Of a stretch of DNA of 64,000 nt, positions 17,269-26,832 are shown piece after piece. The DNA comes from Gammaproteobacteria bacterium (GTDB lineage Bacteria > Pseudomonadota > Gammaproteobacteria > Arenicellales > JAJDZL01). Each line of letters starts with the position of its first letter. Positions within the stretch are counted from its first letter, which is position 1. The DNA lies in NCBI GenBank assembly GCA_022823625.1, contig JAJEHQ010000044.1:1-64000 (forward strand). The letters are read 5' to 3'. Under the pieces are notes generated by a model that was not told the origin of the DNA, made no database searches, and saw only the letters and a list, made by a program, of their open reading frames with translations. Position numbers and translations under genes: made by a program.

Positions 17269-18479
17269 GTTCACACGACATTCAAAGTAAGCCCCTGATT
17301 GTCGGGGCTTCGATGATTCCGTTCCGACACTACAAGGATGGTTCCAATTTTCGCGATTGGTGTCGAATAGTTTGTAACGAAGCTCTCCAGGAATCTGGTC
17401 TCCAACGTTCAGATATTGACGCTGTCATCGTTGCAAACGAAAGCGATATGCTTTCGCTCCAGATCAGCCCCGCTGCACTGATCGCAGATGAAGTCGGCTT
17501 GCAATTTACGTCGGCTGTCCACGTCGAAGCCGGTGGTGCCAGTGGAGCGGCAGCGGTACATCAAGGATTCGCACTGATCACATCGGGTTGTGCAAAAAAC
17601 GTGCTTGTTGTGGGTTTTGAGCAGACCGCCAGCCGACTCAGTCGAAGCGGTGTGCAAAAAGTCTACAGTCTTTCTTTTGATGCCGATCTTGAAGGCTGGG
17701 CGGGTGTCAACACTGCTGCGCTTTACGCACTATCCTATCAGGCTTACTGCGAGCGATACGCAATCGACCCGTTGTTGGCTGCACAAGTTTCAGTCAAGAA
17801 TCACGGCAACGCCGTCTACAACCGCTATGCACACAAACCCATGGAAATCACCGCTGGCGATGTGGCGGCGTCAAAGATCATCAGTGATCCTTACCGATTA
17901 TTGGACTGTTCGAAAATCAGTGACGGCGCCGCCGCGGTCGTACTTTCCAATCCACGACATTTTGATCCAGGACAAAATAGACGCCATCCACTGGTGCAGA
18001 TCACAGGGTCTGCCTGCAGCACTGACTATGTTCGTCTTGGAGACCGGAGTGATCCTGGATGGTTTTCTGCTAAAAATAAGGCCGGACGTCTTGCCTGTGG
18101 AATGGCAGGAATTAAGGACCCGGGATCTGAAATAGATGTAGCGGAAGTCTACGATGCATTCAGTGGCGCTGAACTTCAAGCCATTGAAGCACTTGAATTA
18201 TGCAACCCGGGCGAAGCAGGGCTGAAGCTTGAAGAAGGTATATTCAGTGCGAAAGGCCACCTACCAATTAATCTGTCTGGCGGGTTAATCGGACAAGGCG
18301 GAGTGCCGGGCGCAACGGGTATTGCGCAAGTCATCACCCTTTACCGATTGCTAAGCGGCACCTACTTCAGCAAATTACAGCCGAAGCGCGAATTGCAAAA
18401 GGCCCTTGCTGACTGTCACTCAGGGATTGCGACAACAAATGTCGCTCACGTACTCCAAAGGGTTGATGAAGACTTCTAG
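17238..18479 (+). CDS. thiolase-family protein lacking catalytic Cys and His
   Basis: This 413-aa protein has the fold signatures of SCP2-type thiolases: VGASMIPFRHY at the start, DIDAVIVANE, NHGNAVYNRYAH in the middle, and NLSGGLIGQGGVPGATG near the end. The nucleophilic Cys of the family should stand in VEAxCASG. Here the text is VEAGGASG, with Gly at 100. The GHP motif of the C-terminal half is also changed, to GGV. With both the nucleophile and this His gone, normal thiolase chemistry is unlikely. It could be a non-catalytic partner, or an enzyme with another reaction like other thiolase relatives that act as scaffolds. The frame is intact over full length and is coupled to dctM by a 31-base overlap, so it is probably expressed. 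Confidence 0.8.
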   Translation: MATSENDFGLGSHDIQSKPLIVGASMIPFRHYKDGSNFRDWCRIVCNEALQESGLQRSDIDAVIVANESDMLSLQISPAALIADEVGLQFTSAVHVEAGGASGAAAVHQGFALITSGCAKNVLVVGFEQTASRLSRSGVQKVYSLSFDADLEGWAGVNTAALYALSYQAYCERYAIDPLLAAQVSVKNHGNAVYNRYAHKPMEITAGDVAASKIISDPYRLLDCSKISDGAAAVVLSNPRHFDPGQNRRHPLVQITGSACSTDYVRLGDRSDPGWFSAKNKAGRLACGMAGIKDPGSEIDVAEVYDAFSGAELQAIEALELCNPGEAGLKLEEGIFSAKGHLPINLSGGLIGQGGVPGATGIAQVITLYRLLSGTYFSKLQPKRELQKALADCHSGIATTNVAHVLQRVDEDF

Positions 18480-18490
18480 GCGGCCTGTGC

Positions 18491-19198
18491 TTAGTCGTTC
18501 GCAAAAAAGGTCAGCACTTCTTCCGACTGAACGACATGGCAGTAAATCATATTAATGATCTCCAGTTCATGCCGGTGAAGTTCGTCGGTTGCCGCTGCAC
18601 AACAATCATCAACCAGGACCACGCCAAAGCTTTCATCAGCCAGACTTCGGACTGTCGATGAGACGCACTGGTCAGTAAAGATTCCTGCTGCAATCACATC
18701 AGTGATCTCCATGTTTCGAAGCATCAGCCGAAGATTGGTTCCAGTCAATGCGCTGTCAGTTGTTTTAATGACCACGATGTCATCGTCCCCAGGTGTTAAT
18801 TCTGGCACAAACTGACCTTCTTCGACATTCTTTGGAATCAGAAGGTAATTGAAGCCAGGCTTCTTTTGACTCAGAGAGCGATCTCGCCCATCAGTCTTGT
18901 GACAAGCGATGCGTGCGAATATCACTTCAACACCCCTGTTCCTGCATTCAGCGATCAGCCGGGCGGTATTCGGAATGACAACATTATTCATTCGATCGTA
19001 AAACGGCCGCCATCTTTGGGTTTCCTCATCGCTTTCCTTCGGCAGCATATACGTATTTTGAATATCAATGACCAGCAAGGCGGTTTTCGACGGGTCCAGT
19101 TTAATATCGTCGGGTTCTTCCGCATTGGCATAGTAAAACGACCGGTAGGCAGTTTTCCAGTCACTGCCATTTTTTTGCTTTTCCTGTTTCATTATCAC
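18491..19198 (-). CDS. isochorismatase-family cysteine hydrolase
   Basis: This 235-aa protein has the triad positions of the family: Asp in ALLVIDIQNTY, Lys in VIKTTDSALTGT and Cys in GIFTDQCVSSTVR. Members hydrolyse amides or isochorismate (nicotinamidase, N-carbamoyl hydrolases, biuret-type enzymes). It is convergent with the thiolase-like gene, only 11 bases apart. A second ATG two codons in is an equal start candidate. The neighbouring hypothetical gene on the same strand, 69 bases upstream, may be co-transcribed. The substrate is unknown. Confidence 0.88.
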   Translation of the reverse strand: MIMKQEKQKNGSDWKTAYRSFYYANAEEPDDIKLDPSKTALLVIDIQNTYMLPKESDEETQRWRPFYDRMNNVVIPNTARLIAECRNRGVEVIFARIACHKTDGRDRSLSQKKPGFNYLLIPKNVEEGQFVPELTPGDDDIVVIKTTDSALTGTNLRLMLRNMEITDVIAAGIFTDQCVSSTVRSLADESFGVVLVDDCCAAATDELHRHELEIINMIYCHVVQSEEVLTFFAND

Positions 19199-19267
19199 GG
19201 CTCGGCTAATACAAAAACTAGCATTTTAATCAACCTTCAAGCTGACGGTGTCAACGATACGCCGGAA

Positions 19268-19765
19268 TCAAACTGTCGTACGATCTTCAACCCGGTTCCA
19301 TCGTGTGATGACCAGGTTTGCATAGTAAACGACATCGCCATATGCGATTTTGACTTCAGCTGATTCAAGACGCTTCGCGAGTTCAATCGCCACTTCACTG
19401 AGGCTGAATGTACCGTTCACATTATCCAGTCCTGATTTCATTGCCTCAGTTTCGGTCTCAACATACTCCCATTCAGTCAGAACTCTCTCCATATCTTCAT
19501 CCCCATCCAACAGGTCTTGTACTTTCTCGTTTAACAGTTTGATGGTGAGTGTCGGATTTACCGCGCAGAAGTAGACTGCGGTAGCCCTGATGAATTCCAG
19601 TTTCCACGCCCTAGGTAGCAATTTTTTTGCTACCAGCGCCAAATCTGCGAAAGTTTGTTCATTCCCTTCCTGGATACAAAGATGGGCAGCCTTGCGCATC
19701 AGACCCTTTCTGACTTCATTGTTGAACCAGTACTCCCGCATATGCCAGAAGAATGTGACCAACAT
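19268..19765 (-). CDS. hypothetical protein, mostly helical
   Basis: I do not recognise this 165-aa protein. It reads as a soluble, largely alpha-helical chain with the acidic stretch LLDGDEDMERVLTEWEYVET. It has no signal peptide or membrane segment and only two cysteines. The start ATG is followed by an ordinary coding pattern with no rare stops, and it faces the same way as the isochorismatase-like gene. That supports a real gene, perhaps in one operon with it. No function is proposed. Confidence 0.55.
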   Translation of the reverse strand: MLVTFFWHMREYWFNNEVRKGLMRKAAHLCIQEGNEQTFADLALVAKKLLPRAWKLEFIRATAVYFCAVNPTLTIKLLNEKVQDLLDGDEDMERVLTEWEYVETETEAMKSGLDNVNGTFSLSEVAIELAKRLESAEVKIAYGDVVYYANLVITRWNRVEDRTTV

Positions 19766-20005
19766 AATTTATCCTCCATACGTTATTTGTTTCCCCTGCT
19801 TCATTCTGGTTGAATTTCCTCACACTGTTGTAGGGAAGTCGTACTGAAATAACTGAACAATGACCTCAAATCGAAGGTAGGAGATGAGCTAAACGCTCGA
19901 CTCCTGCCAGGTTAATGCACGGCTTTTGATTTTCTTTTTTGCTTGGATTTTCAGTACTGAACAACCACATATCGGGGTCGTTTACAAAAATTAAGCAACT
20001 TGACA

Positions 20006-20032
20006 CTGACTGAAATCTAAGATTTCAGTCAG
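20006..20032. repeat. perfect 12-bp palindrome with 3-base loop
   Basis: CTGACTGAAATC and GATTTCAGTCAG pair around TAA. No T run follows on either strand. It could be a bidirectional transcript end, or the core of a small palindromic repeat family. Confidence 0.5.
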
Positions 20033-20422
20033 AGATGGAGGAGTGAAAGATTGTAGCCGATATTAGAAGACCTGATTAAGAAAATACTTCTTTACCCTTC
20101 AATACGAATGTCCGTAAGTGCCCGACACACCGATAATTCGACATGTCGGTCAACATACGTCCGGGATGTATTCGTCCAATCCGGAATATCTAGTCGTCTA
20201 TCTCGGAATGAGTAGACGCTAAAACCGAAATATTTCACGACGAAGACTAGCAATATTATCTGAATGTGAGACATTATCACTGGCATCCAATTGTGAATAT
20301 ATGATGGCAGGAGAACACTCCTCGCCATGATCTCTAACCCGAAAAAAGTTCAACTTCGAATATGTACATTCCACCATAAGCGTACGCCGGATATACCTAG
20401 ATATAGAGAGTAGAAATTTTCA

Positions 20423-20518
20423 AGCAGTGAAATTCAACTAAATAATGTTGAATCCAGAAAAAGAACGACTGTGCATGCGCTATGCAACATAAAATTAGCC
20501 TTTTCAAATTTCACTGCT
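20423..20518. repeat. 12-bp inverted repeats 72 bases apart
   Basis: AGCAGTGAAATT (20423-20434) is repeated inverted as AATTTCACTGCT (20507-20518). The 96-base unit between and including them has no coding sense. It resembles a miniature element or a long-stem RNA structure upstream of the amidohydrolase gene. Confidence 0.4.
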
Positions 20519-20599
20519 AGTGATTCATTTGTCTCAATATCCGTGTAGACTGCGAATTCGTTACCGCCGTTTGAATCAATCTGAATTCGCGAAATCTGA

Positions 20600-21397
20600 T
20601 TGCCTGAGTTGCCAAATCTGAATAACAATTTACTGCTAACTCCGGATGATCCCCATCCCGTTGAAGTCTTTCGCGTTGAAAATCCAAGTCCGGTTCTGAT
20701 CGTTTGTGATCACGCCGGGAATGCTGTACCAAAGAAGCTACAGCAGTTAATGCCGAAACCCGAAGACATGCATCGACATATTGCCATAGATGTCGGTGCA
20801 CGAGCCGTCGCTCAGATTGTCGCCCGTGCTTTAAACTCAAACCTGATCATGCAGCGATACTCGCGACTCGTCATCGATATGAACCGACCGCTGGATTCAC
20901 CTGAACTCTGTCCCGAAGTGAGTGACGGAACCCCTGTACCCTTCAATCAGAATCTGACCGACAATCAGAAACAGTCTCGAGTTGCAGAAATATTCGAAGC
21001 CTATCACAATTCAATTGCGGGTGTCATTGGCGAATCTGAGAATCCGCCAAAAGCATTGGTCGCCATTCACAGTTTTACACCCAGTCTGCGTAACCAACCA
21101 CCACGTTTCTGGCATTTTGATCTGATTTCCCGCGCTGCAGTCGTCCTCGCACTCGATCTTAGAGACTTCCTGCAGTCCAAGCGACCTGAATTCAACTATG
21201 GCGTTAACGAGATTTTTTCAGTGTCCGATTCAAGCGACTATACACTTCGTACCCACGCAGAAAATCGCGGTCTGCTTGGCTTGTCAATCGAAACCCGAAA
21301 CGACTTACTGACCAGCGACACCGATATCAAGAATTGGGCTGACCTTTTAGCCAATGGTCTGCACGGCATATTTGCAGATCGCATCTCTGGTTTCTGA
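20600..21397 (+). CDS. N-formylglutamate amidohydrolase family protein
   Basis: This 265-aa protein carries the family pattern: LIVCDHAGNAVPKKLQQL near 33-50, HIAIDVGARAVA, the arginine segment YSRLVIDMNRPLDSPELCPE, and LVAIHSFTPSL. Members release formate from N-formylglutamate at the end of histidine breakdown, but the family is wider and no hut gene is near. The frame begins with TTG, and no ATG precedes the conserved part, so the exact start is uncertain; a second TTG three codons on is possible. It is followed by the acyl-CoA ligase array after 18 bases, so co-transcription is likely. Confidence 0.82.
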   Translation: MPELPNLNNNLLLTPDDPHPVEVFRVENPSPVLIVCDHAGNAVPKKLQQLMPKPEDMHRHIAIDVGARAVAQIVARALNSNLIMQRYSRLVIDMNRPLDSPELCPEVSDGTPVPFNQNLTDNQKQSRVAEIFEAYHNSIAGVIGESENPPKALVAIHSFTPSLRNQPPRFWHFDLISRAAVVLALDLRDFLQSKRPEFNYGVNEIFSVSDSSDYTLRTHAENRGLLGLSIETRNDLLTSDTDIKNWADLLANGLHGIFADRISGF

Positions 21398-21415
21398 TTT
21401 ACGACTGATTTAACA

Positions 21416-23086
21416 TTGATCGATCCGGTCTTTTCGGTTCTGACGAAAACCACCAATCTGTACGTCGACCCCGCTGGCGACCGTTATCGCGTCGCAATTC
21501 CGATCAACGCAAACATCGCGGCTGACACCATTGGACGCTACGCCCGAAACGGCCAGGGTGAACGCATTGCTCTGATCCACGAGTACCCTGAACTTTCGAC
21601 CCGATCCTATACCTATACGGAACTGGATGATCTGGCCTCAAGACTTGCAGTGTCACTTTCAAACCTAGGGGTAACCAAAGGCAGCCCTGTCGTTGTGCAA
21701 ACAGCCCAGAGTCCAGAAACTGCAATTTCACACATGGCCATCTACAAGTTGGGTGCCATCGTTGTGACTTTATCGCATCTGGCTGGTCCAGACGCTTTCG
21801 CTCACATCATCAACGATTGCAAGCCATCGGTCATCATTACCCATTCAGACTACTGGGATTCACTTCGCAACACCGCCAGTCATCTGAAATGCCTGAAGCA
21901 CCGCATCGTATGCGGCACTCCCGAATTGGATGAACTGTCGTTCGATGAACTGCTGAAAGCATCATTTGAAGAGTTTGAGCCGACCATTACGGCAACAGAA
22001 GACCCGGCCGTGTTGATGTACACTTCGGGAGCGACTGGTAGTCCCAAGGGTGTTCTCCTTTCGCACCGCAGCGGACATTGTTACCGTCCAACCCTAAACT
22101 TGGTCTACAACCTTGAACTGGATGCACCGGCATCCGTGTTCTGGACACCGTCTGACTGGGCCTGGAGCGGTGGACTATTCGACCTTTGTTTCCCTGCCTG
22201 GCAACACGGGCAGACGGTTGTATCGACCAATCGACGGTTTTCAGCTGATTGGGCCTTTGATTTTATGGCCCGTCATCAGGTCACGCACTCTTTCATGACT
22301 GCGACCGCACTGAAACGACTGGCGGAAGTTGCCAATCCGCGCGCTAAGTGGAATCTCGCCATGCAAACTGTCTGTACCTCCGGCGAAAGTTTACCCCGCG
22401 AGATTCTGCGCTGGTGTGAAGACGACTTTGGCATTGTCTGCAATGAACTCTATGGTCTGACAGAGTTCACCGACATGATCGGATGCTGCAAGCGTCTGTT
22501 TCCGACGAAGCCGGGATCAATGGGGCGGGCATTTCCTGGCCGTTATGTCGCGATCATTGATGAGAATGGTATAGAACAGGCTGATGGTGTTGTAGGCGAA
22601 ATTGCATCACTGTTGGAAGATGACCCGACGCTCATTCTCGGATACTGGGGTAATCCAGGTGTACCCGACAATTTGAAACTTGGAAAGTGGCTGACTACCG
22701 GAGACCTCGCCATGCGCGATGAAGATGGCTATTTCTGGTTCCAGTGCCGCAAGGACGACTTGATCAAGAGCGCCGGATATCGCATTGGTCCCACTGAAAT
22801 TGAAGACACACTTGTATCTCACCCGGATGTCGCAGAAGCAGCGATTGTCGGTAAACCTGATCCCGAGCGTGGCACTGCAGTGATGGCCTTTATCCGTCTG
22901 GCAAGCGGCGTAAAAAAGAACGATGCAACTCGAACGCGCCTGCAGCAACACGTCAAAAACAATCTGGCAGTATACGAATATCCCCGATTTATCGAGTTTG
23001 TCGACTCTTTCCCCAGGACTTACACTGGTAAAATCAAACGAGACCTTTTGCAGCAGAGAGCCGCTTCCTATTCTAAGTCTGAATAA
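21416..23086 (+). CDS. AMP-forming acyl-CoA ligase, first of three
   Basis: This 556-aa enzyme belongs to the ANL adenylating family and should convert a carboxylic acid to its CoA thioester via the acyl-AMP. Motif A3 reads LMYTSGATGSPKG near 200, A5 ELYGLTEFTDM, A8 KSAGYRIGPTEIED, and the A10 lysine lies in TYTGKIKRDLL, so it looks active. It begins with TTG; alignment with its two neighbours (TNLYxDxxxDRY, then NANIAADTIGR) fixes the start within a few codons. It overlaps the next ligase gene by one base (TAATG). The size and sequence fit medium-chain or acetate/propionate-like ligases. Confidence 0.88.
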   Translation: MIDPVFSVLTKTTNLYVDPAGDRYRVAIPINANIAADTIGRYARNGQGERIALIHEYPELSTRSYTYTELDDLASRLAVSLSNLGVTKGSPVVVQTAQSPETAISHMAIYKLGAIVVTLSHLAGPDAFAHIINDCKPSVIITHSDYWDSLRNTASHLKCLKHRIVCGTPELDELSFDELLKASFEEFEPTITATEDPAVLMYTSGATGSPKGVLLSHRSGHCYRPTLNLVYNLELDAPASVFWTPSDWAWSGGLFDLCFPAWQHGQTVVSTNRRFSADWAFDFMARHQVTHSFMTATALKRLAEVANPRAKWNLAMQTVCTSGESLPREILRWCEDDFGIVCNELYGLTEFTDMIGCCKRLFPTKPGSMGRAFPGRYVAIIDENGIEQADGVVGEIASLLEDDPTLILGYWGNPGVPDNLKLGKWLTTGDLAMRDEDGYFWFQCRKDDLIKSAGYRIGPTEIEDTLVSHPDVAEAAIVGKPDPERGTAVMAFIRLASGVKKNDATRTRLQQHVKNNLAVYEYPRFIEFVDSFPRTYTGKIKRDLLQQRAASYSKSE

Positions 23087-24750
23087 TGGGCAACAGAGTT
23101 TATCAGCCACTGGTTGAAGTCACCAATCTATATCGTGACGTTGCAGGAGACCGCTATCGAATTGGCATGCCGCTGAATGCCAATATTGCTGCTGATACAA
23201 TCGGGCGTTTCGCGAAAGGTGACCGGTCCGATCACCTGGCATTGATTCACGAGAATCTTGACGGATCAATCGAAAAGTATACCTACGCAGAGTTGGACGA
23301 CCTGGCTTCGCGATTTGCGGTATATCTCGTAACACTTGGCGTTGAACGTGGTGACCCGGTTGCCATTCACACTGCACAAAGCCCGCAGACCGCAATTGCC
23401 CATATGGCGGTCTACAAAATAGGTGCAATCGCACTCACCCTGTCGCATCTTTACCGTCCAGATGCCATCGCACACGTCCTAAACGATTCCAAAGCCAAGG
23501 TCATTATTACCAACTCCGATTATTGGGCAGCCCTGCGCGATCGACTGGATCAAGTCAGAACGCTCCGTCATCGGATAGTGTTCGGTAAGTCGAAACCAGG
23601 TGAAATCAGCTTTTCGGATTGCCTTAAGACCTCAAGTGATGGTTTTGAACCAGTTATTACCAAAACCGAAGATCCGGCTTTTCTGATGTACACGTCGGGT
23701 TCAACCGGTATGCCTAAGGGGCTGATTCACGCGCATCGAATCATTCATGCCTATATCCCATCCCTGACTCTGGTCTTCAACATGGAGCTCAATTATCCAA
23801 ACGGAATTTTCTGGAGTCCAGCCGACTGGGCCTGGGTTGGCGGCTTACTGGACCTCGCACTACCAGCCTGGCAGCACGGACAGACAGTTGTTTCCACAAA
23901 TCAGCGATTCACTGCGGAGTGGGCCTTCGATTTTATGGAGCGGCATCAAGTTACCCATTCATTCATGACGCCTACTGCAGTTAAGCGTATCGCTGAAATT
24001 CGCGAGCCACGAAAAAGATGGAATCTTGCCACTAGGGTTATCTGCACAGGCGGCGAAAGTTTACCCGGAGAAGTTTTGCGCTGGGCTGAAGACGAATTCG
24101 GAATCGTATGCAACGAGTTCTACGGCCTCACCGAGTTCAACCACATGGTCGGCTGCTGTAAACGCTTATTCCCACCCGTTCCGGGGTCAATGGGATTGGC
24201 GTTTCCTGGTCGGAACGTTGCCATCATCGACGAGGATGGTAATCCACAACCAGACGGTACCGCTGGAGAAGTGGCATCCTGGTTGCCGGATGATCCGAGC
24301 TTGTTTCTTGGCTATTGGGGTGAGCCCGGGGTACCAGAGAGAATGCGACGTGGCAACTGGTTATGTTCAGGAGACCTGGCGGTACGAGATGAGAATGGTT
24401 ACTTCTGGTACCAGGGCCGTAATGATGACTTGATCAAAAGTGCTGGTTATCGAATCGGTCCAAACGAGGTTGAAGATACATTGATCTCACACCCTTACGT
24501 CGCAGAAGCTGCGGTGATTGGAAAACCCGACAAGGAGCGAGGACAGGTGGTGATGGCTTATGTTCGACTGATGCAGGGTCAGGAAAAAAGTGATGAAGTC
24601 AGAAAACTCCTTCAGGATCACGTCAAGGAAAATCTGGCCACCTATAAATATCCTCGAGTCATTGAGTTTGTCGATTCATTTCCGCTCACAAGTTCCGGAA
24701 AGATCAGGCGTAAAGCGCTGCGAGAGCGCGTCGCCAGCGAATCAAAGTGA
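23086..24750 (+). CDS. AMP-forming acyl-CoA ligase, second of three
   Basis: This 554-aa ligase is a close paralogue of the genes on both sides. A3 reads LMYTSGSTGMPKGLIHAHR, A5 EFYGLTEFNHM, A8 KSAGYRIGPNEVED, and the catalytic lysine is in TSSGKIRRKAL. All core positions are present. It starts at an ATG sharing one base with the previous stop. Differences to the first copy cluster in the acid-binding region (for example SPADWAWVGGLLDLALPAWQ against TPSDWAWSGGLFDLCFPAWQ), which suggests different acid substrates rather than simple gene dosage. Confidence 0.9.
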   Translation: MGNRVYQPLVEVTNLYRDVAGDRYRIGMPLNANIAADTIGRFAKGDRSDHLALIHENLDGSIEKYTYAELDDLASRFAVYLVTLGVERGDPVAIHTAQSPQTAIAHMAVYKIGAIALTLSHLYRPDAIAHVLNDSKAKVIITNSDYWAALRDRLDQVRTLRHRIVFGKSKPGEISFSDCLKTSSDGFEPVITKTEDPAFLMYTSGSTGMPKGLIHAHRIIHAYIPSLTLVFNMELNYPNGIFWSPADWAWVGGLLDLALPAWQHGQTVVSTNQRFTAEWAFDFMERHQVTHSFMTPTAVKRIAEIREPRKRWNLATRVICTGGESLPGEVLRWAEDEFGIVCNEFYGLTEFNHMVGCCKRLFPPVPGSMGLAFPGRNVAIIDEDGNPQPDGTAGEVASWLPDDPSLFLGYWGEPGVPERMRRGNWLCSGDLAVRDENGYFWYQGRNDDLIKSAGYRIGPNEVEDTLISHPYVAEAAVIGKPDKERGQVVMAYVRLMQGQEKSDEVRKLLQDHVKENLATYKYPRVIEFVDSFPLTSSGKIRRKALRERVASESK

Positions 24751-24818
24751 CAAGCGAATCATTGTCACAACTAAATCACAATCTATCAAAGTTGCATTAC
24801 TAACCAAATCTAACTTCA

Positions 24819-26477
24819 ATGGCTGATTCGGTCTTTGCCCCTCTCGCTGAAATCACCAATCTCTATCTGGATGCGTCACAAGACCGATATGTGATCGGCA
24901 TCCCAAAAAATGCCAATCTGGCGGGCGACACTATCGGCCGCATCGCACGAACCGAAAAGGCCAACCACATTGCTTTGATTCATGAAAACCCTGACGGGTC
25001 AATCGAACGATTTATCTACGCAGAACTGGACGATTTAGCAAGCAGGTTCGCCGTTTCGCTCAGAAATTTGGGCGTTCAGCGCGGAGAACCCGTTGCCATT
25101 AACACTGCTCAGGGCCGTGAAACCGCCATCGCGCATATGGCTGTCTACAAATTGGGCGCGATTGCGTTGACGGTCTCACACCTTTATGGTCCGGATACTG
25201 TCGTTCATGTCATTAATGATTCAGGAGCTCGGGTTATTATTTCTCAGTCAGAATACTGGTCAAGACTGCGCGATCACTGCCGCAACCTCCCATCCCTTCA
25301 GCAACGCATTGTGAACGGGCCGTGCGAACCTGGCGAGACTGAATTCAATGCCTGTCTTGAAGACTCACGAGAAGGATTTGAACCTGTGATTTCCGAAACC
25401 GAGGAACCGGCTATCCTGATGTACTCCTCAGGCTCAACTGGTAAACCAAAAGGAATGGTCCATTCACATCGACTGCTGCATGCGTTTCAGCCGAGCCTTT
25501 CTTTGGTTTACAACTTGGAACTCAATTATCCGAACGGTGTGTTTTGGACGCCTGCTGACTGGGCTTGGGTCGGCGGGTTATTTGATGTGGCACTGCCAGC
25601 CTGGCAGCATGGCCAGACTGTTGTCTTCTGCAATCATCGTTTTTCAGCCAATTGGGCGTTTGAGTTCATGGAAAGACACAGGATCACCCATTCCTTTCTG
25701 ACGCCAACCGCACTCAAGCGGCTCGCAGAAGTCAATAATCCGCGCGAAAAATGGTGTCTGGCCATGCGTGTTGTCTGCACCGGCGGTGAGAGCCTTCCGG
25801 GAGAAGTATTGCGTTGGGCAGAGGAAGAATTTCGTGTCGTGTGTAATGAGTTTTACGGTCTGACAGAATTCAGCGATTCCATAGGCTGTTGCAAACGTCT
25901 TTTTCCAACCGTACCCGGATCAATGGGTCGAGTCTTTCCTGGACACACAGTTGCCATAGTTGATGAAAACGGTGTTGAGCAACCGGATGAAACCATTGGC
26001 GAAGTGGCTGCGTGGGCACCAGATGAACCCTGCTTATTCCTGGGATACTGGGGAGAGGAAGGAGTGCCGAAACACATGTATGTTGGCAACTGGCTAAGGT
26101 CAGGTGACCTCGCCGTGCGCGATAAGGAAGGCTATTTCTGGTATAAAGGGCGCACTGATGACCTGATCAAGAGCGGTGGCTATCGAATCGGACCCAATGA
26201 GGTTGAAGAAGCCCTGCTTTGTCACCCTGACGTAGCAGAAGCCGCAGTCGTAGGCAAACCAGATTTCGAGCGCGGTACGATAGTCGTTGCATACGTCCGT
26301 GTTCGAGAAGGCGTCGACAAAGATGATCAAACCCGTAAAGAACTACAGCAATTTGTCAAGAATCGACTCGCGTTTTACAAACACCCAAGAATCGTCGAGT
26401 TTGTTGATGAGTTTCCAATGACCAGCACAGGCAAAATCAGACGCGGTGAACTTCGAAAACTGGTCATGCAAGACTAA
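24819..26477 (+). CDS. AMP-forming acyl-CoA ligase, third of three
   Basis: This 552-aa ligase completes the tandem array. A3 is LMYSSGSTGKPKGMVHSHR, A5 EFYGLTEFSDS, A8 KSGGYRIGPNEVEE, and the A10 lysine is in TSTGKIRRGEL. It lies 68 bases after the second copy and ten bases before sdhC, so the array leads into the SDH and fumarase genes. That arrangement would feed acyl-CoA-derived carbon to the citric acid cycle. The substrate is not known. Confidence 0.9.
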   Translation: MADSVFAPLAEITNLYLDASQDRYVIGIPKNANLAGDTIGRIARTEKANHIALIHENPDGSIERFIYAELDDLASRFAVSLRNLGVQRGEPVAINTAQGRETAIAHMAVYKLGAIALTVSHLYGPDTVVHVINDSGARVIISQSEYWSRLRDHCRNLPSLQQRIVNGPCEPGETEFNACLEDSREGFEPVISETEEPAILMYSSGSTGKPKGMVHSHRLLHAFQPSLSLVYNLELNYPNGVFWTPADWAWVGGLFDVALPAWQHGQTVVFCNHRFSANWAFEFMERHRITHSFLTPTALKRLAEVNNPREKWCLAMRVVCTGGESLPGEVLRWAEEEFRVVCNEFYGLTEFSDSIGCCKRLFPTVPGSMGRVFPGHTVAIVDENGVEQPDETIGEVAAWAPDEPCLFLGYWGEEGVPKHMYVGNWLRSGDLAVRDKEGYFWYKGRTDDLIKSGGYRIGPNEVEEALLCHPDVAEAAVVGKPDFERGTIVVAYVRVREGVDKDDQTRKELQQFVKNRLAFYKHPRIVEFVDEFPMTSTGKIRRGELRKLVMQD

Positions 26478-26487
26478 AACGGAAATC

Positions 26488-26832
26488 ATGAACGTTAGAC
26501 TGAGTGATACCGGGTTTACGCTGTTCATTTTGCAGCGACTCAGCGGCGCGTTGCTGGCACTATTGCTATTTACTCACCTGGTCACAATCATATTCGCAGT
26601 TCAAGGTGGACTGAGTGTTGCTGAAATTGTCGATCGTGTACGCGGCAATCTCTTTTGGATTTCATTCTATGGAGTCTTTGCACTGACTGCAGTGGTTCAC
26701 GCCATGATCGGGTTGAGAAAAATTCTTGTTGAATGGACACCGGTTAATCCACGGGTGGTTGATGTGATCGTGTTGCTGTATGTCATTGGCGCTTTATGGC
26801 TTGGATATGAGGCAATCGAGGCAATCTGGTGA
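26488..26832 (+). CDS. sdhC: succinate dehydrogenase cytochrome b anchor subunit, SdhC-like
   Basis: This 114-aa membrane protein has three hydrophobic helices. The first carries the quinone/heme region FILQRLSGALLALLLFTHL with its conserved Arg-Ser, and the heme His candidate lies in VVHAMIGLRKIL. I start it at the ATG at 26488, which follows the ligase stop by ten bases; an upstream in-frame start would overlap the ligase. Its stop overlaps the start of the next anchor gene by three bases. Confidence 0.85.
   Translation: MNVRLSDTGFTLFILQRLSGALLALLLFTHLVTIIFAVQGGLSVAEIVDRVRGNLFWISFYGVFALTAVVHAMIGLRKILVEWTPVNPRVVDVIVLLYVIGALWLGYEAIEAIW

Larger units (their letters stand above)
19766..20599. 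other. gene-free stretch with inverted repeats
   Basis: These 834 bases hold no gene that I can support. A minus-strand frame at 20092-20328 (78 codons) shows no known domain. Two structured spots stand out, at 20006-20032 and 20423-20518, and are listed separately. The stretch must also hold the promoter of the N-formylglutamate amidohydrolase-like gene, which I could not place. Confidence 0.5.

Noticed and set aside
20092..20328. 78-codon minus-strand frame with a hydrophobic centre
   Set aside because: There is no family match I can recall and no ribosome site. The surrounding stretch is rich in inverted repeats and looks non-coding.
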